DNA of 64,000 nucleotides, from contig NZ_CP016777.1 in the NCBI RefSeq assembly GCF_002288225.1, forward strand, positions 1,116,001 to 1,180,000, read 5' to 3'. A model generated the notes under the pieces. It saw nothing but the letters and a program-made list of their open reading frames with translations. It searched no databases and was not told the origin of the DNA. Of the stretch, positions 37,479-46,357 are shown piece by piece. Each line of letters starts with the position of its first letter. Positions within the stretch are counted from its first letter, which is position 1. Both the position numbers and the translations under genes were made by a program. The stretch comes from Candidatus Planktophila dulcis. GTDB lineage: Bacteria > Actinomycetota > Actinomycetes > Nanopelagicales > Nanopelagicaceae.

Positions 37479-38357
37479 TTAAGGTCGCTTAGGAAACTTT
37501 CCAAAGTCAGGCTTGCGCTTTTCCTTGTATGCATCTCGGCCTTCTTGGCCTTCTTCAGATAAGTAGAAGAGAAGAGTGGCATCTCCTGCAAGCTGTTGAA
37601 CTCCTGCAAGTCCATCATCTGCAGCGTTCATTGAAGCCTTAATCAGGCGAAGTGCCATTGGAGAGTTCTGCAACATCTCCCGGCACCATGAAACTGTTTC
37701 AGCTTCCAACTCTTTCAGTGGAACAACGGTGTTAACAAGTCCCATAGAGAGAGCTTCTTGAGCATCGTATTGACGGGTCATAAACCAGATCTCACGAGCC
37801 TTCTTCTGTCCAACACTTGCGGCCAATAAACCTGAACCATAACCGCCATCGAATGAACCAACCATCGGTCCTGTCTGACCAAACTTTGCATTATCTGCAG
37901 CGATGGAGAGATCGCAGACAACGTGAAGAACATGTCCTCCGCCAATTGCCCAACCAGCGATCATTGCAACAACTGGTTTTGGTGTGCGACGAATTTGTAC
38001 CTGAAGATCTAAGACATTGAGTCGACCAACACCTTGCTGAGCAAGTGAATCATCGCCGAGGTATCCATCATCTCCACGAACACTGATATCTCCGCCAGAA
38101 CAGAATGCGTCATCACCTTTACCTGTAAGGATGATGACGCCTACTTCTGAGTTATCGCGTGCTAAATCAAATGCTGACTTCAATTCAATAATTGTTTGTG
38201 GACGAAATGCGTTGCGCACTTCTGGACGGTTGATAGTAATTTTTGCAATGCCATCTGCGACTTCATAGGTGATGTCGGTAAAAGATTCTCCGCCGCGACC
38301 TGTTACCCATGCTGGGATAGTCCGGTCACCAAAATCACGCTTAATAGGCTTGCTCAC
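37479..38357 (-). CDS. menB: 1,4-Dihydroxy-2-naphthoyl-CoA synthase MenB
   Basis: 292 aa, crotonase family, GTG start with GGAGGA upstream. Features are [15 protein letters not shown], the oxyanion loop [34 protein letters not shown] and [15 protein letters not shown], all specific to MenB rather than other enoyl-CoA hydratases. It closes the second naphthoquinone ring from o-succinylbenzoyl-CoA. First gene of the menB-menC-menD unit, divergent from menE across 41 bases. Confidence 0.96.
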   Translation of the reverse strand: MSKPIKRDFGDRTIPAWVTGRGGESFTDITYEVADGIAKITINRPEVRNAFRPQTIIELKSAFDLARDNSEVGVIILTGKGDDAFCSGGDISVRGDDGYLGDDSLAQQGVGRLNVLDLQVQIRRTPKPVVAMIAGWAIGGGHVLHVVCDLSIAADNAKFGQTGPMVGSFDGGYGSGLLAASVGQKKAREIWFMTRQYDAQEALSMGLVNTVVPLKELEAETVSWCREMLQNSPMALRLIKASMNAADDGLAGVQQLAGDATLLFYLSEEGQEGRDAYKEKRKPDFGKFPKRP

Positions 38358-38398
38358 GATTCCTCCATCTGGTCTACGAGCGATAGCCTACGCGTGCA

Positions 38399-39493
38399 AT
38401 GGAGCAGAACGCACAACGAGAACTTCGCTCAGCCGATCCCGAATGGACCGCCAGCGAATCGATGGCTCATGTCTCTGGCGCCCTGAAATCAGATGGGCCA
38501 GCACTGGTATTTGCCCGCTCATCACTCACCCATGTTCCTCAAGCCATCAGCCTTGTCATCGCAACGACAGGAAGCTCTGGCACTCCTAAAGAGGTTGGTC
38601 TTTCTGCATCCGCGCTGATCTCTTCAGCACGTGCATCCAATAAAGCACTGGGTGCAGAACCTGGAAACACATGGTCACTTCTCTTGCCTCTTTCACATAT
38701 CGCAGGAGTTAACGTAGTAATTCGCGCACATGAACTTGGAACCGAACCTATTGATCTGCGTAGCCATAAAGGTGAATACCCTCATGCCGATTTCACAGCC
38801 ATCGTTCCCACACAATTATTTAAAGCTCTTCACGAAGATGATCAACTCCTGAAGCATCTGACTGGCGCAAAGGCTGTCTTAGTTGGTGGAGCAGCACTTG
38901 CAGCAGATCTGCATCTTGCGGCCACGAAGGCTGGGATCAATATTGTTGTGACATATGGAATGACTGAAACAACAGGTGGGTGCGTCTATGACGGAGTGCC
39001 ACTTGATGGTGTGGAAATTTCCATCACATCTGAAAACCGAATTGCAATTAAGGGAACAGTTCTGGCACAGACTTACCTTGGCGCCGAATCACTCTGGGAT
39101 GCGCAACTCAAAGATGGATGGTTTCTCACATCTGACTTGGGACGTATGGAGAATGGAAAACTTGTTGTTGAAGGTAGAAGTGATGATGTGATCATCTCTG
39201 GTGGAGAAAACATCTCACTGAGTGCCATCGAGAGCTCTCTTCATGACCACTTTCCTCACGCATCATTTGCTGCCTTCTCACTCAAGGATGCGCAGTGGGG
39301 ACAATCTCTCCACGTGGCAATTGCTGGAGACGGTGCAACAACTGATGATGAGATTTCACAGTATCTATCTGAGCGCTTTGGAGATTTCAGTAAACCCAAG
39401 GGATATCTCCATATTCCTGAACTTCCGCTCATTGGTATTGGTAAAGTAGACCGCATCAAACTTGCAGAGCTCTATATGGAGGCCTCACATTAA
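38399..39493 (+). CDS. menE: o-Succinylbenzoate-CoA ligase MenE
   Basis: 364 aa, a compact AMP-forming acyl-CoA ligase, shorter than the ~450-490 aa of most MenE but similar to the mycobacterial enzyme. It has the P-loop IATTGSSGTPKEV (54-66), YGMTETTGGC, the SDLGRMENGKLVVEGRSDD hinge and C-terminal GIGKVDRIKL with the catalytic Lys. It activates o-succinylbenzoate for MenB. A TAGCCT (38384-38389) nine bases before the ATG is a possible -10 with a very short leader. The menA frame overlaps its 3' end. Confidence 0.93.
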   Translation: MEQNAQRELRSADPEWTASESMAHVSGALKSDGPALVFARSSLTHVPQAISLVIATTGSSGTPKEVGLSASALISSARASNKALGAEPGNTWSLLLPLSHIAGVNVVIRAHELGTEPIDLRSHKGEYPHADFTAIVPTQLFKALHEDDQLLKHLTGAKAVLVGGAALAADLHLAATKAGINIVVTYGMTETTGGCVYDGVPLDGVEISITSENRIAIKGTVLAQTYLGAESLWDAQLKDGWFLTSDLGRMENGKLVVEGRSDDVIISGGENISLSAIESSLHDHFPHASFAAFSLKDAQWGQSLHVAIAGDGATTDDEISQYLSERFGDFSKPKGYLHIPELPLIGIGKVDRIKLAELYMEASH

Positions 39494-40334
39494 TATTTGG
39501 ATTCAAGGAGCTCGTCCTCGCACGCTTCCTGCAGCAGTTGCCCCCGTCATTGTTGCAACAGTGCTTGCAGGTAAAGAGTGGAAGCCTCTTCAGGCACTTC
39601 TTGCACTCATTGTGAGTTTGGCTCTACAGATTGCAGTCAATTACTCGAATGATTACTCCGATGGAATTCGCGGCACCGATGATGATCGCGTGGGCCCTGT
39701 TCGCCTCGTTGCTTCAGGTCTTGCCTCAGCACAATCCGTAAAGCGCGCAGCGCAAATCTCATTTCTCGTTGCATGTGTTGCAGGACTTGTTCTTGCATCC
39801 CTATCTGCATGGTGGGTCATCCTTGTTGGTATTGCTTCCGTACTTGCAGCATGGGGCTATACCGGTGGCCATGCTCCATACGGTTACCGAGGATTTGGTG
39901 AACTCTCTGTATTCACATTCTTCGGTGTGGTTGCAACTGTGGGTACTTTTTATGTTCAAACTCTTGAGATAACACTCGCAGCATTTGCAGCATCTATCCC
40001 AATGGGTGCACTCTCCTGTGCTCTGCTTGCCATCAATAACATTCGCGATATCCCAGGTGACCAAGCTGTTGGCAAGAAGACTCTTGCTGTAAAGTTAGGC
40101 GATCAAAAGGCCCGAAAGTTCTTTGTAGGACTTTTGATTACTGCATATATCTTTCCAATTTTCACCGGTCACACACTGGCTCTCCTGACATTGGCAACTG
40201 CACCTGCCGCCTATGCAATTGCTCGAGAAGTACTTGCTGGGGCAAAGGGCGCCGATCTCATTCCATTACTTGGCAGAACCGGTCAATTGCAGCTGCACTT
40301 CGGGCTCACCTTCGCTCTTGCACTCTCGTTTTAA
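39462..40334 (+). CDS. menA: 1,4-Dihydroxy-2-naphthoate polyprenyltransferase MenA
   Basis: 290 aa as listed, UbiA family, eight or nine membrane helices. The first Asp-rich motif is NYSNDYSDGIRGTDDDR, and the second region reads NNIRDIPGDQAVGKKT. The N-terminal GARPRTLPAAVAPV is diagnostic. It attaches the isoprenoid tail made by the nuo-linked prenyl synthase. The only in-frame ATG (39462) overlaps menE by 32 bases and lacks a ribosome site. GGAGG at 39478-39482 is instead six bases before an in-frame ATT at 39489, so a non-standard start is possible (see findings). Confidence 0.94.
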   Translation: MQSSIWRPHINIWIQGARPRTLPAAVAPVIVATVLAGKEWKPLQALLALIVSLALQIAVNYSNDYSDGIRGTDDDRVGPVRLVASGLASAQSVKRAAQISFLVACVAGLVLASLSAWWVILVGIASVLAAWGYTGGHAPYGYRGFGELSVFTFFGVVATVGTFYVQTLEITLAAFAASIPMGALSCALLAINNIRDIPGDQAVGKKTLAVKLGDQKARKFFVGLLITAYIFPIFTGHTLALLTLATAPAAYAIAREVLAGAKGADLIPLLGRTGQLQLHFGLTFALALSF

Positions 40335-40362
40335 CGAGTAAGCAGAGCTAGATACAAAGGAT

Positions 40363-40368
40363 TAGAAT
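40363..40368 (+). promoter_or_regulatory. -10 element TAGAAT with leaderless spacing
   Basis: TAGAAT occupies -12 to -7 relative to the ATG at 40375, with no ribosome site between. This fits a transcript starting at the initiation codon. Confidence 0.55.
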
Positions 40369-40374
40369 CTCCTT

Positions 40375-40629
40375 ATGGTTCGCGCGCTCCTCATTCTCTT
40401 GCCTTTGGCACTTACCCTCTACACATTTGTGGACTGTGCGATGCGCGATGACTCGCAAATTAAGAAGATTCCTAAGTGGGGTTGGTTGCTAGCAATTCTC
40501 TTCTTGCAGCCCTTTGGTGGAATCGTTTATCTCTTCATCGGACGCAATCGTGGCCCTAAGGGTCCAAAACCTGGGAAGAAGCGCATTCTTCCTCCCGATG
40601 ACGATCCAGATTTCTTACGTAGTCTGTAA
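40375..40629 (+). CDS. PLDc_N-type small membrane protein
   Basis: 84 aa with two membrane segments (about residues 4-22 and 37-54). The motifs VDCAMRDDSQIKKIPKWGW and LQPFGGIVYLFIGR match the phospholipase D N-terminal (PLDc_N) domain, here without any catalytic domain. Such short proteins are frequent beside cytochrome c maturation and men genes in actinobacteria; the function is unknown. The C-terminal 15 bases overlap the oppositely oriented PQ-loop gene. Confidence 0.8.
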   Translation: MVRALLILLPLALTLYTFVDCAMRDDSQIKKIPKWGWLLAILFLQPFGGIVYLFIGRNRGPKGPKPGKKRILPPDDDPDFLRSL

Positions 40630-41208
40630 CTCTCTTCGGCGCTTACCAATCAGTTCCAGAACAATGACTGAGATGTTGAGTGAGACTGCGATGGAAGCAC
40701 TCAGAAGTATGAGTGAAACATCAGCAAGCAGAGCATAAACAAACCAGAGAGCAATACTGATCGAGCTCACACTCAGTCCACTGATAGATACTGCAGTGTC
40801 AGCACCAGCATGCAAGTTCTTATAAGACCTAACAATTTGAGGCGTTTGTGCAAAAACCACAAGAATCAGAATCGTAGAGACAACAGCACTGGGTAGATTG
40901 AGAATGAGCGCTGAGAGAGCTGATGCATATACCGATAGAAGCGCAATAGATTTCAGATTATTCTTCATGATTGCCATGATCACACTCGCATTAACGAGCG
41001 CTGCTCCTATATTTGTCAGAAGCACAGAAGGTGAGCTGATATCAAAACCATATGCACCCCAACAAGTAGAAGTTCCAAACAGGAGTAACCACGAGATCAG
41101 ACTTACTCCACGGCCATGACCAAGGCGACGAACACGCAGTGCTTGTGGAAGTCCAACGAACATTCCGAGGCCACCTGCAATAAAACCAACTACTTCTGCA
41201 GAAATCAT
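40615..41208 (-). CDS. Two-repeat PQ-loop / SWEET-like membrane protein
   Basis: 197 aa with about six or seven membrane helices. Two internally similar units are visible: GLPQALRVRRLGHGRGVSL near residue 19 and AQTPQIVRSYKNLHAGADT near residue 118, each with a PQ dipeptide followed by a short basic stretch and a helix with Ser/Trp/Tyr. This resembles a tandem duplication of bacterial SemiSWEET or other PQ-loop transporters. Possible substrates are sugars or amino acids. No partner gene is visible. Confidence 0.65.
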   Translation of the reverse strand: MISAEVVGFIAGGLGMFVGLPQALRVRRLGHGRGVSLISWLLLFGTSTCWGAYGFDISSPSVLLTNIGAALVNASVIMAIMKNNLKSIALLSVYASALSALILNLPSAVVSTILILVVFAQTPQIVRSYKNLHAGADTAVSISGLSVSSISIALWFVYALLADVSLILLSASIAVSLNISVIVLELIGKRRRELQTT

Positions 41209-41222
41209 CTAGTCAAGGCTTC

Positions 41223-42137
41223 TTACAAACCTGAGTAAGTATGTTTGCCGGATCCCCACACATTGACATAGACGTAGTTAAATAAGAATGTTGAACCTGC
41301 AAAGATGCAGAGCCATGCTGCGCGTCGACCACGCCAACCCACTGTCACGCGAGCATGGAGATAGGCCGCATAAGCAACCCAGGTAATAAATGCCCACGTC
41401 TCTTTTGGATCCCAACCCCAATAGCGTCCCCATGCACTCTCTGCCCAGATCGCACCAGCAATGACTGCAAAGGTCCAGAGTGGGAATACAAATGCAACGA
41501 GGCGATAAGAAAGTTGATCAAGGACTTCAAGAGATGGGACTCTCTGTAACCACACTGGGCGTGGACCACGTGCTTCTACTCGCTCAAGATATAGATAAGC
41601 ACCAGCTACTACGTTGGCGAGTAGGAAGACTCCGCCAGAAATAATCGCGGCTAAGACGTGAATGACTAACCACGTTGATTTCAGCGCAGGAACAAGTGGT
41701 GCGCTATTGCGATAGAGCAGAGTAATTGCGGTACCAAGTGTTAAGAGAACTGAGAGTGAGACAAAGAGCCCAAGCCAGCGAAGATCATATTTACGAAGGG
41801 CTGCAAGATAGGCGCCGGTAAATGCTAAAGCTCCCGTAATAGAGAACTCATACATATTTCCCCATGGGACATGTCCATTTGAAATTCCACGAGCCACGAT
41901 GCCTGCGAGAAGAAGAATGAAACCAAGAATCATCATTGCAGTTGCAATGCGTGCCGACTTCTCTGTTCGCTTGTAATCAAGAGTCTTCAGAAGAAGGTTT
42001 CCATCTGTTGAATCAGCAGCCTCAGGTGCTCGCACAGCAAAGGCAGTTTCAAAGGCGTGTGCGATAAAGGAGATAGTAAAGACAGCCATTGCGGAATACA
42101 CAGAGTAATTTGAGATGTAGGCCCACGTTGTCTGCAT
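41223..42137 (-). CDS. ccsB: Cytochrome c biogenesis protein CcsB (CcsA/ResC family)
   Basis: 304 aa with eight or so membrane segments. The haem-handling tryptophan-rich WWD-type motif is present as WGRYWGWDPKETWAF, and conserved histidines occur in the flanking helices (VIHVLAAI, YLHARVT). With ResB it forms the system II haem-delivery and ligation complex that attaches haem to apocytochrome c outside the membrane. One-base overlap with resB. Confidence 0.94.
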   Translation of the reverse strand: MQTTWAYISNYSVYSAMAVFTISFIAHAFETAFAVRAPEAADSTDGNLLLKTLDYKRTEKSARIATAMMILGFILLLAGIVARGISNGHVPWGNMYEFSITGALAFTGAYLAALRKYDLRWLGLFVSLSVLLTLGTAITLLYRNSAPLVPALKSTWLVIHVLAAIISGGVFLLANVVAGAYLYLERVEARGPRPVWLQRVPSLEVLDQLSYRLVAFVFPLWTFAVIAGAIWAESAWGRYWGWDPKETWAFITWVAYAAYLHARVTVGWRGRRAAWLCIFAGSTFLFNYVYVNVWGSGKHTYSGL

Positions 42138-43603
42138 TACTTCTCTCCCTTAATTGCGCTTACAAAATTCTCTATCTCAACATCAAGTCCTGGCGCACTG
42201 TTCTTTGCAAGTCCTGCAACTTCTACTCCGGCAGATATAGTGCGAACCCAGATTCGACGACGACGACCATAGAGTGAAGAAAGTAGACCTAGGATGGCAA
42301 GAATAGCGCCGATGAGCGCATAACTCTTTCCGGGATCATCGACGAACTGAAGGTTGACCCACGGAACAACTGTCTCGAGTGTGATGGAGCCCTCAGGATA
42401 GGTGAAGGTTTCACCTGGCTTTACTGAACCTAAACCGACTTTCTCTAACTGGCTTGTATCAATTCTGTACACGGATTGGGGAATGCCTGAATCAAGACCT
42501 AGATCGCCTTTCCAAATAGAGAAGAGAAGTTTGGGATCTAAGAGCTCAGGAAATATTGATACTGCGCCTTGATCACTGGTGCGCGCATTTGTTGGAACGA
42601 AGGAAGATACAAAGCCAATCTGTGGCTGTGCATCGGGGACTTTGATCGAACCAATAGAGCGGAGATTGCCATCCTGTGGCAAGAATGGAATAGGTCCCTG
42701 AAGAGCGACATTTCCTTCTGAATCTCTCACCGTGACAACTGGGCTATAACCATTTGCTTGCAAGTAGACGCGGGTATTGCCAAAGGTAAGGGGCTTATTA
42801 ACTTTTATCACTTTCTTATAGGTGCTGCCGTTATCAGTGATTGTGACCCATGCTGTGTAATCTTTTGGAGCATTGGTCACCGGATCGTATTCGCCCAGGA
42901 ATTTATCGAGCTTAATCTCAAATGTCGGAAGTGATTTTTCGCCTGTGAGTTTTCCAAATGAGACTGAGTCATAGGAAGTTGCCACGTTAACAAAACGCTC
43001 ACCCACGTTGATGATTGCTTCACCGCGCATTCCAAAGAGAGAGCCGAAGCTGACACCAACAAGAATCAAGATAAGTGAGAGGTGGAAGAGAAGATTTCCT
43101 GTCTCTCGCACGAAACCTTTCTCGGCAGAGATTGAATTGCCTTCGACGCGCACTCTGAATCTATTCTTCTTAAACCAGAGCGCTGCGCGATCTAGCGACT
43201 CAGCTCCACCTGCAAACTCCTGATGGTGCTCAAGCCTTGATAAATTCTTCGGTGTCACAGGCGGTTGAGCGCGCATCGCCTTGTAATGCTCAACGCTTCG
43301 AGGCAGAACACAACCGATGAGTGAGATGAAGAGCAAGATATAAATTGCACTAAACCACGGGGATCCATAAACATCAAAGAGTGAGAAGCGGTCATACCAT
43401 TTAGCTAAATCTGGATTTGTAGTGAATAACTCACGCACTGCAATCTGATTGGTAATACGTTGAGGAATCAACGAACCTGGAATTGCAGCAACGCCCATCA
43501 GCATCAGCAAGATCAGCGCCGTGCGCATACTTGTGAGCTGGCGCCATGCATAATGAATGAGGGCAATAAAGCCTAGCTCTGGTACTTCAATCTCTTTGCT
43601 CAT
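42137..43603 (-). CDS. resB: Cytochrome c biogenesis protein ResB
   Basis: 488 aa. Membrane segments occur near residues 25-45, 80-95, 175-195 and 445-465, with a large extracytoplasmic domain between the last two, the ResB/Ccs1 layout. Typical phrases are RTALILLMLMGVAAIPGSLIP and a pattern of FSLFDVYGSPWF. It works with CcsB in haem ligation. One-base overlaps with both ccdA and ccsB. Confidence 0.94.
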   Translation of the reverse strand: MSKEIEVPELGFIALIHYAWRQLTSMRTALILLMLMGVAAIPGSLIPQRITNQIAVRELFTTNPDLAKWYDRFSLFDVYGSPWFSAIYILLFISLIGCVLPRSVEHYKAMRAQPPVTPKNLSRLEHHQEFAGGAESLDRAALWFKKNRFRVRVEGNSISAEKGFVRETGNLLFHLSLILILVGVSFGSLFGMRGEAIINVGERFVNVATSYDSVSFGKLTGEKSLPTFEIKLDKFLGEYDPVTNAPKDYTAWVTITDNGSTYKKVIKVNKPLTFGNTRVYLQANGYSPVVTVRDSEGNVALQGPIPFLPQDGNLRSIGSIKVPDAQPQIGFVSSFVPTNARTSDQGAVSIFPELLDPKLLFSIWKGDLGLDSGIPQSVYRIDTSQLEKVGLGSVKPGETFTYPEGSITLETVVPWVNLQFVDDPGKSYALIGAILAILGLLSSLYGRRRRIWVRTISAGVEVAGLAKNSAPGLDVEIENFVSAIKGEK

Positions 43604-44328
43604 TAGATCACCGGTGCGAAATCTGTAATAAGGGAGCGCATCTCAATCATGAAATCTGTCCAAAGACCAGTTAATTGCAGAAGGCCAATAACAATAAGTA
43701 GGACTCCGCCCACCTTTGAAACTTTATTACCGCTCTTCACTAGTACTTTGCGCAGCTTCTCTGATTTATCTAGAAATACACCGGATGCGATAAATGGAAT
43801 TCCAAGTCCAATGCAGTAACCGAATGACAACACAGCTCCGCGCACTGCACTCGATTCTTGGAATGCCAGTGCCTGCACACTCGCCAGCGCTGGACCAATA
43901 CAAGGCGTCCATCCAACTCCAAAGAGGAATCCGAGCAGTGGTGCTCCAATGAGTCCACCATTGGTTGCAATCTTTGGCTTCAGTGTTGGCATCATGGGAA
44001 ATGCTCCGAGGAAGATCACTCCCATAAGAATTGTGAGAACTCCGAGAACTCGAGTAATCGACTCTTCATTGGTGGCAATTCGTGCACCCAGTTCGCCAAA
44101 GAGAACTCCATAGGAGATGAATAGGGCGCTAAAACCAAGGACAAAGAGCACAGAACCTAGGAAGAGTTTTCCGCGGGAGTTAGAAAATCCAGCAGCAAAT
44201 GAGAGATAGCCGGGCACAAGTGGAAGCACACATGGAGAGATGAAGGAGATGAGTCCTGCAAGCACAGCAATAGGAAAAGCAGTCAGTAAGAAACCATCCA
44301 TGATGTGGTTGACAACAAATTCTCTCAT
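43603..44328 (-). CDS. ccdA: Cytochrome c biogenesis protein CcdA (thiol reductant carrier)
   Basis: 241 aa, six membrane segments. The redox-active cysteines are Cys33 (FISPCVLPLVPGYLS) and Cys143 (GVGWTPCIGP), one in each half. It carries electrons from cytoplasmic thioredoxin to the extracellular thioredoxin-like ResA encoded directly upstream. The start at 44328 overlaps the resA stop by four bases (ATGA); Met10 is an alternative. Confidence 0.94.
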   Translation of the reverse strand: MREFVVNHIMDGFLLTAFPIAVLAGLISFISPCVLPLVPGYLSFAAGFSNSRGKLFLGSVLFVLGFSALFISYGVLFGELGARIATNEESITRVLGVLTILMGVIFLGAFPMMPTLKPKIATNGGLIGAPLLGFLFGVGWTPCIGPALASVQALAFQESSAVRGAVLSFGYCIGLGIPFIASGVFLDKSEKLRKVLVKSGNKVSKVGGVLLIVIGLLQLTGLWTDFMIEMRSLITDFAPVI

Positions 44329-44861
44329 TCTGCTCTCACCTCTTCAATGAGGGCAGTAAGGGATGCAACTGTGACCACACCTGAAACGCGTGAGGCAACT
44401 TTGCCGTTTCGATCAATAATCACAGTTGTAGGAATTGCATTGGCAGGAAGAGATTTACTAAATCCAATCAGGATTGAATCATCAATCAGCGTTGGGTATG
44501 GGGTTCCGCGCTTTCGCGTGAAAGCCTCAGCATTAACAGGGTTATCGCGTGTAAGGATTCCAATGAATTGAACATCTGAGAAGGTGCGAGAGAGCGCTGC
44601 CAGAGTTGGCTCTTCTGCTCTGCATGGTGAACACCATGATGCCCACACATTAACTACCGCAATTTTTCCTGGAGTGAATGTGAAGTTCTCTCCACTGAGG
44701 GTCATACCTGAAATTGCAGGAGCAGCAATTCTGCTGCCCGCTTTCATCTTTGTGATTGCCCCACTACCTGCAATAAAACTCTCTTGAGCTTGTGATGCTC
44801 CACCATTGCTGCAGCCAGTCAGAAGCATGACCGATGCGAGAGCGATGGCAAGTTTTTTCAT
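44325..44861 (-). CDS. Thioredoxin-like lipoprotein ResA/TlpA
   Basis: 178 aa. A lipoprotein signal ends in LLTGC (Cys17), so the protein is anchored outside the membrane. The thioredoxin active site is Cys77-x2-Cys80 in WASWCSPCRAEEPTL. It keeps the haem-binding cysteines of apocytochrome c reduced, fed by CcdA. It starts one base after the histidine phosphatase stop. Confidence 0.93.
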   Translation of the reverse strand: MKKLAIALASVMLLTGCSNGGASQAQESFIAGSGAITKMKAGSRIAAPAISGMTLSGENFTFTPGKIAVVNVWASWCSPCRAEEPTLAALSRTFSDVQFIGILTRDNPVNAEAFTRKRGTPYPTLIDDSILIGFSKSLPANAIPTTVIIDRNGKVASRVSGVVTVASLTALIEEVRAE

Positions 44862-44862
44862 A

Positions 44863-45483
44863 CTATTTTGGAGGAAGAAGATGCTTAGCAGGTTCGGAAT
44901 ATGAAGTACCAGAGATCATTTCTTCATCATCGAAGTGAACGCTAGTTACTGATGCCAATGTGCACTCACGTTTGCGTGGATCATGCAACATGCTGCGTCC
45001 CTCAATGGCACTTCTTAAAATCCAAATAGGTAGCTGATGTGAAACAACGATTGCATCTTTACCTTTAGCCGCCTTATTGGCATCAAAGATTGCAGCAAGC
45101 ATTCGAGAGATTTGCTCTTCGTAGGGTTCTCCCCATGATGGCTTCCACGGGTTATAAAGATGGCGCCATGCAGATGGATGCTTGAGCACTCCACTACCTA
45201 ATTCAAATGATTTTCCTTCAAAGATATTTGCAGCTTCAATAAGTCGATCATCGGTCTTGATATCAATTGAGTGCGCACGAGATATAGGTGCTGCTGTCTC
45301 TTGCGCTCTCTGTAGTGGTGAGACGTGAAGAGCGCCAAGATCAATTGACTTAGACCACTCACCAATTGTTTGTGCCATCTCTTGTCCGCGCTGTGAAAGT
45401 CTCCATCCAGGCTGACGTCCGTAGAGAATCTTGTTGGGATTCTCTACTTCGCCATGGCGAATGACGTGGACAGTTGAACTCAT
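44863..45483 (-). CDS. Histidine phosphatase family protein (phosphoglycerate mutase-like)
   Basis: 206 aa from the ATG at 45483. A longer frame reaches 45540 but would overlap the divergent HAD gene and lacks support. The catalytic VIRHGEVENP has the phosphorylated His10, and the second His is in IVVSHQLPIW. It is a broad-specificity phosphatase rather than a clear glycolytic mutase. A similar gene precedes resA in mycobacteria, so the association with cytochrome c maturation is conserved although unexplained. A leaderless promoter lies directly upstream. Confidence 0.88.
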   Translation of the reverse strand: MSSTVHVIRHGEVENPNKILYGRQPGWRLSQRGQEMAQTIGEWSKSIDLGALHVSPLQRAQETAAPISRAHSIDIKTDDRLIEAANIFEGKSFELGSGVLKHPSAWRHLYNPWKPSWGEPYEEQISRMLAAIFDANKAAKGKDAIVVSHQLPIWILRSAIEGRSMLHDPRKRECTLASVTSVHFDDEEMISGTSYSEPAKHLLPPK

Positions 45484-45489
45484 GGAGTA

Positions 45490-45517
45490 AGCATAAAGCG
45501 TCGAAAAACCGCCCCAA
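45490..45517 (-). promoter_or_regulatory. Leaderless promoter of the histidine phosphatase/ccs operon
   Basis: On the minus strand TTGGGG (45517-45512), 16 bases, TATGCT (45495-45490), then six bases to the ATG at 45483. The -10 is exactly at -12 to -7, and no ribosome site is present. Confidence 0.6.
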
Positions 45518-45521
45518 TCGC

Positions 45522-45527
45522 TAAGGT
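45522..45527 (+). promoter_or_regulatory. TAAGGT: -10 with leaderless spacing, or ribosome site, of the HAD gene
   Basis: TAAGGT lies at -12 to -7 of the ATG at 45534. The AAGG within it could also pair with 16S rRNA, so the two readings cannot be separated by eye. Confidence 0.4.
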
Positions 45528-45533
45528 AGTGAC

Positions 45534-46295
45534 ATGGCACTCACCTCGAAACGAGCAGCCTTCTTCGATGTAGATAACACCCTTGTTCGAGGGTCCACGC
45601 TCTACTTCCTTGGAAGAGGCATGTACCAGCGTGGCTTCTTCACCAACGCTGATATCTCTCGCTTTGTTGTCGCCAATATTCGATTCCGCATGACGGGGAC
45701 TGAGAAGAAGGAAGTCATCGAGAAATTCCAAAATGCAGCCACAGATTTTATTGGTGGCCATGCAGTTGATGACATCAAAAAAATTGGTGAAGAAATTTAT
45801 GATGAATTCGTCTCGCCAAAGCTCTGGCAAGGAACATTTGAAATAGCCAAGTCACACTTAGATAAAGGTGAAGAAGTCTGGCTAGTGACAGCTGCTCCAC
45901 AAGATATGGCAAACATCATCGCTCAGCGATTAGGGCTAACTGGTGCCCTTGGTAGTAAGGCTCATATTGAAAATGGAATCTATACCGGCACGTTAGATGG
46001 CAAGCTCTTGCACGGAGCTGAGAAGGCGATAGCAATTCAAGGTTTAGCCAAGGAACATGGTTTTGATCTAGAAGATTGTTATTCATACTCTGATAGCCAT
46101 AATGACATTCCATTGCTGCAAGCAGTGGGGCATCCTTGTGCAATTAATCCAGATGCCGTTCTGCGCATTCGCGCACTTGCCGAAGGATGGCCCATCCATG
46201 ATTTCCGCAGAGCACGTTTTCTCAATCGATTGCTTGGTCCAGCAGTAAGTCGACTTGCTGCACTTGCAACCTTGCTTACTCCTCGCAAGCGCTAG
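45534..46295 (+). CDS. HAD-IB family hydrolase (SerB-like)
   Basis: 253 aa. The HAD nucleophile motif is AFFDVDNTLVRG (Asp12, Asp14), motif II is the TAAPQ stretch, and motif IV is SYSDSHNDIPLLQAVGHP. It belongs to the IB subfamily with phosphoserine phosphatase-like proteins, with a helical cap between motifs I and II. The substrate is unknown. A C-terminal basic/hydrophobic tail (RLAALATLLTPRKR) may associate with membrane. It is divergent from the histidine phosphatase with 50 bases between start codons. Confidence 0.9.
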   Translation: MALTSKRAAFFDVDNTLVRGSTLYFLGRGMYQRGFFTNADISRFVVANIRFRMTGTEKKEVIEKFQNAATDFIGGHAVDDIKKIGEEIYDEFVSPKLWQGTFEIAKSHLDKGEEVWLVTAAPQDMANIIAQRLGLTGALGSKAHIENGIYTGTLDGKLLHGAEKAIAIQGLAKEHGFDLEDCYSYSDSHNDIPLLQAVGHPCAINPDAVLRIRALAEGWPIHDFRRARFLNRLLGPAVSRLAALATLLTPRKR

Positions 46296-46357
46296 ATCTG
46301 CCTACTCTGCACCTCAATTAGCGCACACGCCTCACTTACGGCTATCGTTGGCAGGTT

